The notes: generated by a model not told the origin, from the sequence alone. DNA of 64,000 nt from Zhihengliuella sp. ISTPL4 (GCF_002848265.1 NZ_CP025422.1:3465630-3529629); one strand, 5' to 3'. Counted from the stretch's first letter, positions 26,853-37,145 are shown. Numbers and translations: made by a program.

Positions 26853-28541
26853 CTATGGCAGGTCGAGCGGATCGATCGGCTGCGTGTCCTCGAGAAGATG
26901 CTCGGGCGTCGAACGAGCCGGAGCGAGCGGCAGCGTCACGGTGAAGGTGGCTCCGCCGCCCGGGCTCTCGGACACCGCGATGTCGCCGTGGAGAGCCTTG
27001 AGGATGGAGGCGACGATGGCGAGGCCGAGTCCGGAACCGCCGGTCTCGCGTGCGCGGGACGTATCGGCACGCCAGAACCGCTCGAAGATCTGCTCGCGGA
27101 TCTGCGGGGGAACGCCCTCGCCGTGGTCGACGATCGAGATGCTCGCGGTTCCCGCGACGCGGTCGGAGTCCACCACGATCTCGATCGGGCTGTCTTCGGG
27201 CGAGAAGCGGCGTGCGTTGCCCAGGAGGTTCGTGACCACCTGGCGGACCTTGTTCTCCTCGCCGAGCACGATCGGCGGCGTCCGGACCGGGATGTCCGCC
27301 ACCTCGGTGAAGTCGATGGCGGGGGGCTGCTCCGGCGTGCGCGGGCGACGTCGCAGGCGCGACAGCGTGGCGCGAGGGCGGGTCTTCGGCGCGGGCTCCG
27401 GGGCGATCGGCACGACGGGCATCCGGACGGGGGCGGTCGGAACGTTCTCCAGCGTGCGGTCGATCACGGAGATCACCCGGCCGGGGGCGGCGGCGCGCAC
27501 GTCGAGGGCGGCGTCGCGGGCGATGGGGCGGAGGTCGAGAGGGACGATCTGCGGCTCGCGCTCTTCGTCGAGGCGGGCGAGCGCGAGGAGGTCCTCGACG
27601 AGGACGCCCATCCGGATCGCCTCTTTCTCGATGCGCTCCATCGCCCGGGCGGTGTCCTCCTCGCCCTTGATCGCCCCCATGCGGTACAGCTCGGCGTACC
27701 CGCGGACGCTGACGAGCGGTGTCCGCAGCTCGTGACTGGCGTCGCCGATGAACCGGCGCATGTGCTGCACGGTCCGGTCGCGCTGCGCCAGGGAGCGGTC
27801 GACCCGGTCGAGCATCGTGTTGATGGCGGCGTTCAGGCGGCCGACCTCCGTGGTCGGCTCGAGGTCGGTGAGCCGCTGCCGGAAGTCGCCGGCGGCGATC
27901 GACATGGCGGTCTGTTCCACTTGCCCGAGCCGACGGAAGGTCAGGGTCACGAGGCCGCGGGTGAGCAGGGCCGCGACGAAGATCGTGATGAGCGCGATGG
28001 TGATGTAGATGCCGAAGTACTGGCTGATGATGCGATCGGCTTCGGCGAGGGGGAGCGCCACCATCTGAATGCTGAGCGGGTCGCCCTCCTGCTGCACGAC
28101 CGCGGCGGCGGCGTGGTAGACGCCACCGTTCGCATCTTCGAGTGCGAGAACCTTCTCCTCATTGGCCTGGGCGTCGGACAGCGAATACTCGGCGGGGAAG
28201 ACCGGAGCCCGTCCGGACGCGCTGGGCGCGGTCGCGCGGAGGACGCCCTCCGCGTCGTAGACCGCGAACGAGAAGTCCCGCGGCTTCTCGTCTCTCGGCG
28301 TGTACGTGGTGACGCCGTCGATCGTCGTCGTGTCGAAGTAGCGGTTGACGAGGTCGCTGGTCACCAGTGCGGGGAGCTGCGCGTTGATGTTCTCCACGAG
28401 GGCGTTGCGCAGCAGCGGGACGGTGCCGATCCCCGCGACGAGCAGGCCGAGGGCCAGGACGGCCACGGTGACGCCGGTGACCTTGGCGCGAAGGCTGATC
28501 CGCCGCCACCACGCGGTGACCGCATCCGGCTTGTGCGCCAT
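26853..28541 (-). CDS. Sensor histidine kinase (TrcS/MprB-like)
   Basis: 562-residue kinase with two membrane helices (about 23-43 and 176-197) around a roughly 130-residue extracytoplasmic sensor, then HAMP (198-252), HisKA with phospho-acceptor His270 (SHELRTP) and HATPase with NLLGNA, DHGEGV and GSGLGL. A Pro/Arg-rich insert of about 60 residues (361-422) interrupts the HATPase domain before VLGEENKVRQ. The partner response regulator is 61 bp upstream on the same strand. Confidence 0.93.
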   Translation of the reverse strand: MAHKPDAVTAWWRRISLRAKVTGVTVAVLALGLLVAGIGTVPLLRNALVENINAQLPALVTSDLVNRYFDTTTIDGVTTYTPRDEKPRDFSFAVYDAEGVLRATAPSASGRAPVFPAEYSLSDAQANEEKVLALEDANGGVYHAAAAVVQQEGDPLSIQMVALPLAEADRIISQYFGIYITIALITIFVAALLTRGLVTLTFRRLGQVEQTAMSIAAGDFRQRLTDLEPTTEVGRLNAAINTMLDRVDRSLAQRDRTVQHMRRFIGDASHELRTPLVSVRGYAELYRMGAIKGEEDTARAMERIEKEAIRMGVLVEDLLALARLDEEREPQIVPLDLRPIARDAALDVRAAAPGRVISVIDRTLENVPTAPVRMPVVPIAPEPAPKTRPRATLSRLRRRPRTPEQPPAIDFTEVADIPVRTPPIVLGEENKVRQVVTNLLGNARRFSPEDSPIEIVVDSDRVAGTASISIVDHGEGVPPQIREQIFERFWRADTSRARETGGSGLGLAIVASILKALHGDIAVSESPGGGATFTVTLPLAPARSTPEHLLEDTQPIDPLDLP

Positions 28542-28602
28542 GCGGTCCTCCCTGCTGCGACGGCGGTGCCGTCGATGGACGGCGGGTGCGGGCTCGGCGG
28601 TC

Positions 28603-29295
28603 TCAGACCGTCTTGCCCACCTTGAGCATGTACCCGAAGCCGCGCTTTGTCTGGATCAGCGACTCCTCGGTGTGCGGGTCGATCTTGCGACGAAGGTACG
28701 AGATGTAGCTCTCGACGATCCCGGCGTCGCCGTTGAAGTCGTACTCCCAGACGTGGTCGAGGATCTGCGCCTTCGACAGCACCCGGTTCGGGTTCAGCAT
28801 GAGGTACCGGAGCAGCTTGAACTCGGTGGGGCTCAGGTCGATCGGCTCCTTGCCGACGTGCACATCGTGCGTGTCCTGGTCCATCGAGAGCTCGCCCGCC
28901 CGGATGATCGATTCCTCGTCGGCCTGCATCGTCCGGCGGAGGATGGCCTGGGCCCGTGCGACGATCTCGTCCAGGCTGAACGGCTTGGTCACGTAGTCGT
29001 CGCCGCCGGCGTTGAGGCCCTCGATCTTGTCCTCGGTGCCGTCCTTGGCGGTGAGGAAGAGGATGGGGGCCGTGAACCCGGCGCCGCGGAGGCGCTTGGT
29101 CACGCTGAACCCGTTCATGTCGGGGAGCATGACGTCGAGGATGATGAGGTCCGGCTCCTCTTCGAGGACGGCGGAGATCGTGGCGGCGCCGTTGGCCACC
29201 GTCTTCACCTGGAACCCGGCGAAGCTGAGACCCGTGGAGAGCAGGTCGCGGATGTTGGGCTCGTCGTCGACGACCAGGATGCGCGCAGCAGTCAT
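28603..29295 (-). CDS. OmpR-family response regulator (TrcR-like)
   Basis: 230-residue regulator: receiver with VDDEPNIRD, phospho-acceptor Asp in LIILDVMLPD and FLTAKDG, then a winged-helix domain ending TKRGFGYMLKV. The ATG at 29293-29295 is the natural start; the longer frame upstream is not needed. It probably pairs with the kinase just downstream and resembles the TrcR/MprA group, whose stimuli are envelope-related in other actinobacteria. The actual signal here is unknown. Confidence 0.93.
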   Translation of the reverse strand: MTAARILVVDDEPNIRDLLSTGLSFAGFQVKTVANGAATISAVLEEEPDLIILDVMLPDMNGFSVTKRLRGAGFTAPILFLTAKDGTEDKIEGLNAGGDDYVTKPFSLDEIVARAQAILRRTMQADEESIIRAGELSMDQDTHDVHVGKEPIDLSPTEFKLLRYLMLNPNRVLSKAQILDHVWEYDFNGDAGIVESYISYLRRKIDPHTEESLIQTKRGFGYMLKVGKTV

Positions 29296-29413
29296 GACCC
29301 CATTATGGTGACTCCGGCCATGCGCGGGCTGATTATCCTGCGGAACGGCGTGGAGTCGGCGGATCCGTCGGCAGGTGGATGCGCCGCAGAGGTGGCCAGG
29401 GGAGGATCGAGTC

Positions 29414-30421
29414 ATGAGTTCGATCGCGGACGCCACCGCCGCCCCCGCCTCCCCGTCCGCGCCGCCGTCGGAGGTGCCGGAGGGCGGACTCGAGTATCAC
29501 CGTCTGGCGCTCCTCCGCCCGCGCCCGCGGTGGTGGAAGCCGCTGCTCACCGGGCTCCTCGGCATCGCCTTCTATCTGGCGATCCTCGTGGTCGTGATCG
29601 TGCCGCTCGTGATGATCTCGGCGGTCAACCCCGGCTGGGGAGCCGAGCTGCAGATGCTGTTCCGGACCACCGCCTTCTTCCAGCTCGATCGCCCGTGGCT
29701 CCTCGTCGCGCTCGTGCTGCCGCTCATCCTCATGATCCCCGCTCTGCTGCTGGCCTCGCGGGTGGTCCAGGGCCGGGGCGTCGGTCTGCTGTCCTCGGTC
29801 TCCGGGCGGCTGCGGATGGGGTGGCTCGGCCGGACCTTCCTCCTGGCGCTCGCGGTGTTCGTGGTCTACTTCGCCGTGGTGCTCGGCTGGTCGGCCACGG
29901 CGGGCGACGCGGTGACGCCGGACTTCTCCCACCCGGGGCTGCTGCTCATGGTGGTGCTCCTGCTCGTGCTGATCCCGTTCCAGGCCGCCGCGGAGGAGTA
30001 CGTTTTCCGCGGCTACCTCATGCAACTCGTCGGGAGCTGGCTCCGGCACCCCGCCTTCGCGATCCTGCTGCCGGTGCCGCTGTTCGTCCTGGGGCACGGC
30101 TACGACGTCTGGGGGGCGGCGAGCGTGGGCCTCTTCGCCGTCGTCGCCGCCTGGCTCACGTGGCGCACCGGCGGGCTGGAAGCGGCGATCTCCCTGCACA
30201 TCATGAACAACCTGCTGATCTTTCTGCTCGGCTCCGTCGCCGTGGTCGACGCCAACGCCACCTCGGGAACGCCGGTCGACCTGCTGGGTTCCGCGCTGGC
30301 GATGCTCGTCTTCGCCGTGGTCGCCGACCGCTGGGCCCGCCGACGGGGGATCGATCGGACCGCGGCGGTCACCGCCGGCGCCGCGGGGACGCATCAGCTC
30401 CCGCCGACGCTGCGCGGCTGA
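29414..30421 (+). CDS. CPBP-family intramembrane metalloprotease (CAAX-like)
   Basis: 335-residue membrane protein with about eight helices. The CPBP/Abi motifs are present: EEYVFRGY (Glu194-Glu195), a His-containing helix FVLGHGYDVWG, and the third motif SLHIMNN (HxxxN). Family members cleave CAAX-type proteins or act as bacteriocin-immunity proteases. The ATG at 29414 with a GGGGAGGA ribosome site is preferred over the upstream frame. It is convergent with the XPB-like helicase. Confidence 0.9.
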   Translation: MSSIADATAAPASPSAPPSEVPEGGLEYHRLALLRPRPRWWKPLLTGLLGIAFYLAILVVVIVPLVMISAVNPGWGAELQMLFRTTAFFQLDRPWLLVALVLPLILMIPALLLASRVVQGRGVGLLSSVSGRLRMGWLGRTFLLALAVFVVYFAVVLGWSATAGDAVTPDFSHPGLLLMVVLLLVLIPFQAAAEEYVFRGYLMQLVGSWLRHPAFAILLPVPLFVLGHGYDVWGAASVGLFAVVAAWLTWRTGGLEAAISLHIMNNLLIFLLGSVAVVDANATSGTPVDLLGSALAMLVFAVVADRWARRRGIDRTAAVTAGAAGTHQLPPTLRG

Positions 30422-30436
30422 GCACCCGCACCGCCG

Positions 30437-32077
30437 TCAGGCGGCGATCGCCTCGGCGTCCATGATCGTGTAGCTGTAGCCCTGCTCCGCGAGGAACCGC
30501 TGCCGGTTCTGCGCGTAGTCCTGATCGATCGTGTCGCGGGCTACGAGCGTGTAGAAGCTCGCGGTGTGACCGGACTGCTTGGGCCGGAGCAGCCGTCCGA
30601 GACGCTGAGCCTCCTCCTGCCGCGAACCGAACGAGCCGGACACCTGGATGGCGACGGACGCCTCGGGGAGGTCGATGGAGAAGTTGGCGACCTTGGACAC
30701 CACGAGCAGCGAGATGTCGCCCTCCCGGAACGCCCGGTACAGCTCCTCGCGCTCCTCGACCGGCGTGGACCCGGTGATCTGCGGCGCGTCGAGCGCCTGG
30801 GACAGCGCGTCGAGCTGATCCAGGTATTGGCCGATGACGAGGATCTGCTCGCCCTCGTGCGCGGCGATCAGCTCGCGCACGGCGTCGATCTTCGCCGGGG
30901 CGGACGCCGCGAGCCGGTAGCGCTCGTCGTCGGTCGCCGCCGCGTACTCCAGGCGGTCCGCCGGGGGCAGATCGACGCGCACCTCGAAGCAGGCGGCGGG
31001 GGAGATGAACCCCTGCGCCTCGATCTGCTTCCAGGGGGCGTCGAAGCGCTTCGGGCCGATGAGGCTGAAGACGTCCCCCTCGCGGCCGTCCTCGCGGACC
31101 AGCGTCGCGGTGAGACCGATCCGGCGGCGGGCCTGGAGGTCCGCGGTGAGCTTGAACACCGGGGCGGGCAGCAGGTGCACCTCGTCGTACACGATGAGGC
31201 CCCAGTCCAGGGCGTCGAGGAGCGCGAGGTGCGCGTACTCGCCTTTCCGCTTGGCCGTGAGGATCTGGTACGTCGCGATCGTGACGGGCTTGACCTCCTT
31301 CGCCTGACCGGAATACTCGCCGATCTCCTCGGGGGTGAGGCTGGTGCGCTTGAGCAGCTCGTCCCGCCACTGCCGCGCGGAGACGGTGTTCGTCACGAGG
31401 ATGAGCGTCGTGGTCTTCGTGGCGGCCATGGCGCCGGCGCCGACGATGGTCTTCCCCGCACCGCAGGGGAGGACCACGACGCCGGACCCGTCCTTGGCGA
31501 ACGCGTCGACCGCGTCCTGCTGATAGGGGCGGATGGCCCACCCGTCCTCGGCGAGTTCGATCTCGTGGGGCGTGCCGGGGGTGTAGCCGGCGAGGTCCTC
31601 GGCCGGCCAGCCGATCTTCAGCAGCTCCTGCTTGATCTGGCCGCGTGCCCAGGCATCGACTACGAAGGTCTCCGGCGTGGGGTGCCCGATGAGCAGCGGC
31701 TGGATGCGCTTGTTGTTCGCGACCTGGGCCAGCACGGCGGGGTCGGTCGAACGCAGGATGAGCACGCCCTCGTCGTCGCGCTCGATGACCAGGCGCCCGT
31801 ACCGGCTCACCGTCTCGCGCAGGTCGACGGCGACGGAGGGCGGCACGGGGAAGCGGGACCAGCGGTCGAGCGTCTCCAGCATGTCCTCGGCGGTGTGCCC
31901 GGCCGCGCGCGCGTTCCACAGACCGAGTCGCGTGATCCGATACGTGTGGATGTGCTCGGGCGCACGCTCCAGCTCGGCGAAGATCGCGAGCTCGTGGCGG
32001 GCGCTCTCGGCGTCGGCGTGGGCGACCTCGAGCAGCACGGTGCGGTCGCTCTGGACGATCAGGGGGCCATCAGACAT
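30437..32077 (-). CDS. DEAD/DEAH helicase, XPB-like DNA-repair helicase
   Basis: 546-residue SF2 helicase resembling the bacterial XPB orthologue of mycobacteria. An N-terminal damage-recognition-like domain (1-180) precedes RecA1 with Walker A PCGAGKT (204-210), DEVH (298-301) and the LTATLVREDG motif; RecA2 has the QRLGRLLRPK motif VI. It should unwind DNA 3' to 5' in nucleotide excision repair or transcription-coupled processes. The neighbouring upstream gene encodes a helicase-associated protein on the same strand, probably in the same operon. Confidence 0.93.
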   Translation of the reverse strand: MSDGPLIVQSDRTVLLEVAHADAESARHELAIFAELERAPEHIHTYRITRLGLWNARAAGHTAEDMLETLDRWSRFPVPPSVAVDLRETVSRYGRLVIERDDEGVLILRSTDPAVLAQVANNKRIQPLLIGHPTPETFVVDAWARGQIKQELLKIGWPAEDLAGYTPGTPHEIELAEDGWAIRPYQQDAVDAFAKDGSGVVVLPCGAGKTIVGAGAMAATKTTTLILVTNTVSARQWRDELLKRTSLTPEEIGEYSGQAKEVKPVTIATYQILTAKRKGEYAHLALLDALDWGLIVYDEVHLLPAPVFKLTADLQARRRIGLTATLVREDGREGDVFSLIGPKRFDAPWKQIEAQGFISPAACFEVRVDLPPADRLEYAAATDDERYRLAASAPAKIDAVRELIAAHEGEQILVIGQYLDQLDALSQALDAPQITGSTPVEEREELYRAFREGDISLLVVSKVANFSIDLPEASVAIQVSGSFGSRQEEAQRLGRLLRPKQSGHTASFYTLVARDTIDQDYAQNRQRFLAEQGYSYTIMDAEAIAA

Positions 32078-32113
32078 AGCTGACCAGTCTACCGGCCCCG
32101 GACGGCGGAGGGC

Positions 32114-33817
32114 CTAGGTCGGGACCACGGTCGCGGCACGGATGCTGGACACGGGCAGGGTGCGCTCGACGTCGGCCGCTCTGTCCCTGCCCCGCAGCCG
32201 TCCGCCGCCGAGGCCGGTGGCCTCCAGCAGGAGCTCCCTGGTGGAGCCGTCCGGCATGCCGACCGTCACCTGCAGCACCGCCTTCGCGCGCACGGCCGCT
32301 TCCAGCTCCCGGTCGAGCCAGGCGGCGTCCGCGTCCGGCCCTTGGCGTTCGCGCAGGCGGGCGATCAGCGGACCGTAGTCGGGCGCGGGAGCGGACTCCG
32401 GCACGGCCGCCGGGTGGCGCGTCTTCACCGCCACGACCCCGTCCCGATCGACGAGGCTCGCCGGATAGCGGGCATCGGTCAGCGCCCAGTAGACCGTGTC
32501 CTGACCGACCTTGGTCGTCAACGACCCCACATGGACGGAGAGCCCGAGCGGTCGGAGCGACTGGTCGACGGCCATCGCCTCCAGAAGGTGGGGATCGGCG
32601 CTCTCCACGCGCGTGCGGCCGGTCTCGTCGTCCACGGAGACCCGCACGAGACCGTGGCGCTGCCCGGTCTGCGCGACGAGGTAGCCGAGGGGCTGCGGGA
32701 TGCCCGTGAGCGAGATCTCGCCGAGGAACTCCAGAATCGACGACTCATCCTCACCGGCGGCGAACGCATGTGCGACCGACTCCGCGGTGAAGCGGTACGA
32801 CGAGGCCTGCGAAGCGGACTCCCGACGGGCCATGGTGCGCAGCCGCACGTCCAGCGCCGGCTGCAGAGGACCGGGGGCGATCGCCGTGAGGTCGTTCTGG
32901 AGGAAGATCCGGTCGACCTCCGCGGGGAGGAGCTCGGAGAGGGCGGAGGCGTCTGCCGCCTCGCCGCGCCGCAGCGTCTGCGACCACGGCGGCTCTGACC
33001 CGTCCTCGGCGACGAGGCCGAGGAGACGCGCGGACTCGAGCAGCTGCGTCGCCTGCTCCGGCCAGGCCGGATCCCAAGGGTGCGCCAGGGGCCACTGCGC
33101 GGGGGGGAGCCAACCGCCCGAGGCGGAGCGCACTCCACGGGGGAGGGCGTCGCGGAAGGCGGTGGTGAGGAGGGCCCAACGTTCGGCCGCAGGGGAGCGG
33201 AGCCACCCTTCGGCGGCGGGCGTCGTCCGCAGGAGCCGGTCGACGGGGGCGGCGAGTCCCGCGCGGACGGCGACGGCCACCAGCGGGTCCACGATCTCGA
33301 CGTCCAGGCCGGTCTCGGCGAGCTGGCGTTTCTGTCCGGCGCTGACGGCCCCGCCCATCAGCAGGGTGAACGGCTGCTCCCTGGCGAGGAGCAGGATGTC
33401 GGCGAGCACGCCGACGGTGGTGAAGGCGCGCTCGGCGGCATGCGCGGCGGCGGACTCCGTCGCCGCCGGCGCGGGCGTCTCGTCGAGCGGGGCCGGGCGC
33501 AGGCGCCCTGCCACCGCCTCCGCGACCGGAGCGTGCGGCGTGCCGTCGGGGCGGACCAGGGCGAGCGCCGTCAGACGCTCGCGGCTCGCCCCCGCGGTGG
33601 CGCCCTGCGCGGCGTCGACGAGCGCGGCGGCCTCGTCCGCGGTCAGGGTGGGGAGCACGCGGCCCACGGATGCCGGTTCGAGCAGCGCCTCCGCGGCATC
33701 GAACAAGTCCTGCCAGCCGACGTCGGGACGCACGCCCCGCGCGGTCAGCAGCGTTGTCAGCTCGTCATCGCTCGCAGCGGCCAGGTGGTCGGCCAGCGGG
33801 CGTGCGTGCGTGCTCAT
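32114..33817 (-). CDS. Helicase-associated (Helicase_C_3/XPB-Ssl2-like) protein
   Basis: 567-residue protein of the family usually encoded next to bacterial XPB and carrying the Helicase_C_3 region (about 320-470), but with no Walker motifs of its own. The N-terminus (MSTHARPLADHLAAASDDEL) is a helical, winged-helix-like segment. It is separated from the helicase by 36 bp, suggesting a bipartite helicase complex. No enzymatic residues are evident. Confidence 0.85.
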   Translation of the reverse strand: MSTHARPLADHLAAASDDELTTLLTARGVRPDVGWQDLFDAAEALLEPASVGRVLPTLTADEAAALVDAAQGATAGASRERLTALALVRPDGTPHAPVAEAVAGRLRPAPLDETPAPAATESAAAHAAERAFTTVGVLADILLLAREQPFTLLMGGAVSAGQKRQLAETGLDVEIVDPLVAVAVRAGLAAPVDRLLRTTPAAEGWLRSPAAERWALLTTAFRDALPRGVRSASGGWLPPAQWPLAHPWDPAWPEQATQLLESARLLGLVAEDGSEPPWSQTLRRGEAADASALSELLPAEVDRIFLQNDLTAIAPGPLQPALDVRLRTMARRESASQASSYRFTAESVAHAFAAGEDESSILEFLGEISLTGIPQPLGYLVAQTGQRHGLVRVSVDDETGRTRVESADPHLLEAMAVDQSLRPLGLSVHVGSLTTKVGQDTVYWALTDARYPASLVDRDGVVAVKTRHPAAVPESAPAPDYGPLIARLRERQGPDADAAWLDRELEAAVRAKAVLQVTVGMPDGSTRELLLEATGLGGGRLRGRDRAADVERTLPVSSIRAATVVPT

Positions 33818-33827
33818 CGGTGCGGCC

Positions 33828-34103
33828 TCAGCGACGCGACTCGGCGCGGCCCTTCCGGACGAAGCTCATCACCAGCAGCACGATGATCATGACGAAGGCG
33901 AGCGGCAGGCCCCAGTAGGGGATCGCCGCGATCACCGGCCACAGGCCCTCGCCGAAGGCGGCGGCATCCATGCCGAGTGCGGTGCCGATGATGATGACGA
34001 AGAAGCAGATCACCGACGCGGCCGCGATGCCGAGCGCGGTGAACGCCAGGATGCGGTCGATCCGACGGATGGGGACCTCCGGTCCGGGGCTCTTCGTGCT
34101 CAT
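33828..34103 (-). CDS. Small two-helix membrane protein
   Basis: 91 residues from the ATG at 34101-34103, with two long membrane helices (about 18-42 and 57-80), a short charged N-terminus and a basic end (VRKGRAESRR). Homologous small proteins are often labelled multidrug transporter ATPase by error. It lies 10 bp from the helicase-associated gene and is divergent from the cold-shock gene. Function unknown. Confidence 0.75.
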   Translation of the reverse strand: MSTKSPGPEVPIRRIDRILAFTALGIAAASVICFFVIIIGTALGMDAAAFGEGLWPVIAAIPYWGLPLAFVMIIVLLVMSFVRKGRAESRR

Positions 34104-34218
34104 CCGCCCCAGCCTACTCGCACCCGCGGAAGCGGTACCGTTCCGCCCGTGACCGGTAGGCTGGGGGCACGCGCACGAGCGCGCTCTGTTCTGCACACGA
34201 TCCCAGCGAGGTTCTCCC

Positions 34219-34599
34219 ATGCCCACCGGCAAGGTCAGGTTCTACGACGAAGACAAGGGTTTCGGCTTCATCGCCAGCGATGACGGCCAGGACGTCTTCC
34301 TGCACGCCTCCGCGATGCCGGCCGGCACCGCGGTCAAGGCGGGTGCGCGCGTGGAGTTCGGCGTGGCCGACGGCAAGCGCGGCCTGCAGGCGCTGTCGGT
34401 GCGGGTGCTCGAGGCACCGCCCAGCCTGGCGAAGGCCAAGCGCAAGCCCGCCGACGACATGGCGATCATCATCGAGGACCTCGTGAAGCTCCTCGACGGC
34501 ATCGGCGGCGACCTGCGTCGCGGCCGCTACCCCTCGTCGAGCCACGGTCGCAAGATCGCCGCCGTGCTGCGCAAGGTCGCCGATGACCTCGAAGCCTGA
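34219..34599 (+). CDS. Cold-shock-domain protein with C-terminal extension
   Basis: 126 residues. The N-terminal cold-shock domain (1-65) contains RNP1 DKGFGFIAS and RNP2 DVFLHAS for single-stranded nucleic acid binding. About 60 further residues form a helical C-terminal extension (MAIIIEDLVKLLDGIGGDL) found in a class of actinobacterial members. The ATG at 34219 has a weak upstream site. Its 3' end overlaps the DUF3027 start by 17 nt, implying coupled translation. Confidence 0.93.
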   Translation: MPTGKVRFYDEDKGFGFIASDDGQDVFLHASAMPAGTAVKAGARVEFGVADGKRGLQALSVRVLEAPPSLAKAKRKPADDMAIIIEDLVKLLDGIGGDLRRGRYPSSSHGRKIAAVLRKVADDLEA

Positions 34600-35221
34600 C
34601 GCCGACGCGCGGCTCGTCGAGGCGCACGACCTCGCGGTCGCCGCGCTGCGCGAGATCACGCCGGCCTCGACCATCGGCCCGGCCGCGGGTTTCGTGCAGG
34701 AAGAGGACGGCTCGATCTCGCTGCGCTTCGAGAACCGGCTCCCCGGGTACCCGGGGTGGTACTGGACCGTGACGGTCGCCCGCGTCGAGGATGAGGAGCC
34801 CACCGTCCTCGAGGTGGAGCTGCTCCCCGGCGACGGCGCGCTTCTGGCGCCGGAGTGGGTGCCGTGGGCGGAGCGCCTTGCCGAGTACCGTGCGCACCAG
34901 GCCGAACTGGCCGAGGCCGCAGCGGCGGCCGGGGAGACCATCGACTCCGATGCGGAAGATGACGACCCCGACGAGGACGCCGACGACGACGAGCTCGATG
35001 AGGACGGATCGGACATCCTGCATGCCGGTGACGTCGACGGTGTGGACATCGACGAGCTCGATGACGCCGTCGCGGGTGACGAGGACGAGTCCGGCGACGA
35101 TTCCGACGCGGGGGACGCAGAAGACGACGACCTCGACGAGGATGAAGACGACGACCTCGACGGAGACGAAGACGACGACGCCGACGTCCGCGATGCGGAC
35201 GCCGGCGACGAAGAGGAGTGA
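34583..35221 (+). CDS. DUF3027 protein with acidic tail
   Basis: 212 residues. The N-terminal domain (1-115) matches DUF3027 (ADARLVEAHDLAVAALREI, YPGWYWTVTVARV, EWVPWAERL), a conserved actinobacterial family next to a cold-shock gene. The last 85-90 residues are almost entirely Asp/Glu/Ala/Gly, predicted disordered and strongly acidic, possibly a nucleic-acid mimic or a flexible interaction tail. Function is unknown; the overlap with the cold-shock gene points to an RNA-related task. Confidence 0.9.
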   Translation: MTSKPDADARLVEAHDLAVAALREITPASTIGPAAGFVQEEDGSISLRFENRLPGYPGWYWTVTVARVEDEEPTVLEVELLPGDGALLAPEWVPWAERLAEYRAHQAELAEAAAAAGETIDSDAEDDDPDEDADDDELDEDGSDILHAGDVDGVDIDELDDAVAGDEDESGDDSDAGDAEDDDLDEDEDDDLDGDEDDDADVRDADAGDEEE

Positions 35222-35230
35222 GCAGGGCGG

Positions 35231-36352
<1,122 letters not shown>

Positions 36353-36411
36353 CTAGGGGGATCGCACGGCGCCGCCCGTCCGTGTGCCGATCCGATGTCG
36401 CCGGGGGAATG

Positions 36412-36423
36412 TAGGCTTGCCTA
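36412..36423. promoter_or_regulatory. Palindromic DtxR/IdeR-like box upstream of the dtxR-type gene
   Basis: The 12-bp palindrome TAGGC-TT-GCCTA resembles half of the TTAGGTTAGCCTAACCTAA iron-box consensus. It lies 20 nt before the ATG of the metalloregulator, at the place of its promoter or transcript start. Autoregulation by the encoded protein is the simplest reading. Confidence 0.55.
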
Positions 36424-36443
36424 AGAACTTCGGAGGGCCCCAC

Positions 36444-37145
36444 ATGACCGATCTGATCGACACCACGGAGATGTATCTCCGCACCATCCTCGAACTCGAG
36501 GAGGAGAACATCGTGCCGCTGCGGGCGCGCATCTCGGAGCGCCTCGGGCACTCGGGTCCCACCGTCTCGCAGACGGTCGGGCGCATGGAACGCGACGGTC
36601 TCGTCGTGGTCTCCGAGGACCGCACGCTCGAACTCACCGACGCCGGCCGCCGCAAAGCCGTCGACGTGATGCGCAAGCACCGCCTCGCGGAGCGGCTGCT
36701 GTCCGACGTGATCGGTCTGGACTGGGCCTTCGTGCACGAAGAGGCCTGCCGCTGGGAGCACGTCATGAGCGAGCAGGTGGAGCGCCGCCTCGTCGAACTG
36801 CTGGGGCACCCCACCGAGTCGCCGTACGGCAACCCGATCCCGGGTCTCGACCAGCTCGGCGATCTTCCGGCGCGCACCTTCGACGAGGGTGTCATCGGCC
36901 TCGTGCAGCGACTGAACGCCGCCGGCGAGCCGGTCGAGGGCACGGTCCGCCGCCTCGCCGAGCCCGCGCAGGTCGACCCCGAACTCCTGGAGCAGCTGCG
37001 CGATGCGGGCGTCATCCCCGGCGCCCGCGGGGACTTCCGCTTCAACGAGGGCTACGTGCTCATCCAGATGGACGGCAAAGAAGAGGGCCTCGAGCTTCCC
37101 GTGGAGCTCGCCTCGCACATCTTCCTCGTCGGTGAGCCGGCCTGA
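36444..37145 (+). CDS. DtxR/IdeR-family metal-dependent regulator
   Basis: 233-residue metalloregulator. It has the N-terminal winged-helix domain (MTDLIDTTEMYLRTILELEEE, ARISERLGHSGPTVSQTV), the dimerisation/metal-binding domain with Cys/His/Glu ligands (HEEACRWEHVMSEQVERRL) and a C-terminal SH3-like FeoA domain. This is the three-domain DtxR/IdeR form, so Fe(II) is the likelier ligand, though Mn(II) cannot be excluded. The ATG at 36444 follows GGAGGG. A palindromic box overlaps the upstream region. Confidence 0.93.
   Translation: MTDLIDTTEMYLRTILELEEENIVPLRARISERLGHSGPTVSQTVGRMERDGLVVVSEDRTLELTDAGRRKAVDVMRKHRLAERLLSDVIGLDWAFVHEEACRWEHVMSEQVERRLVELLGHPTESPYGNPIPGLDQLGDLPARTFDEGVIGLVQRLNAAGEPVEGTVRRLAEPAQVDPELLEQLRDAGVIPGARGDFRFNEGYVLIQMDGKEEGLELPVELASHIFLVGEPA

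Noticed and set aside
26703..28625. 640-codon plus-strand open frame over the sensor kinase
   Set aside because: Complement of a clear histidine kinase; composition is typical of antisense GC-rich frames.
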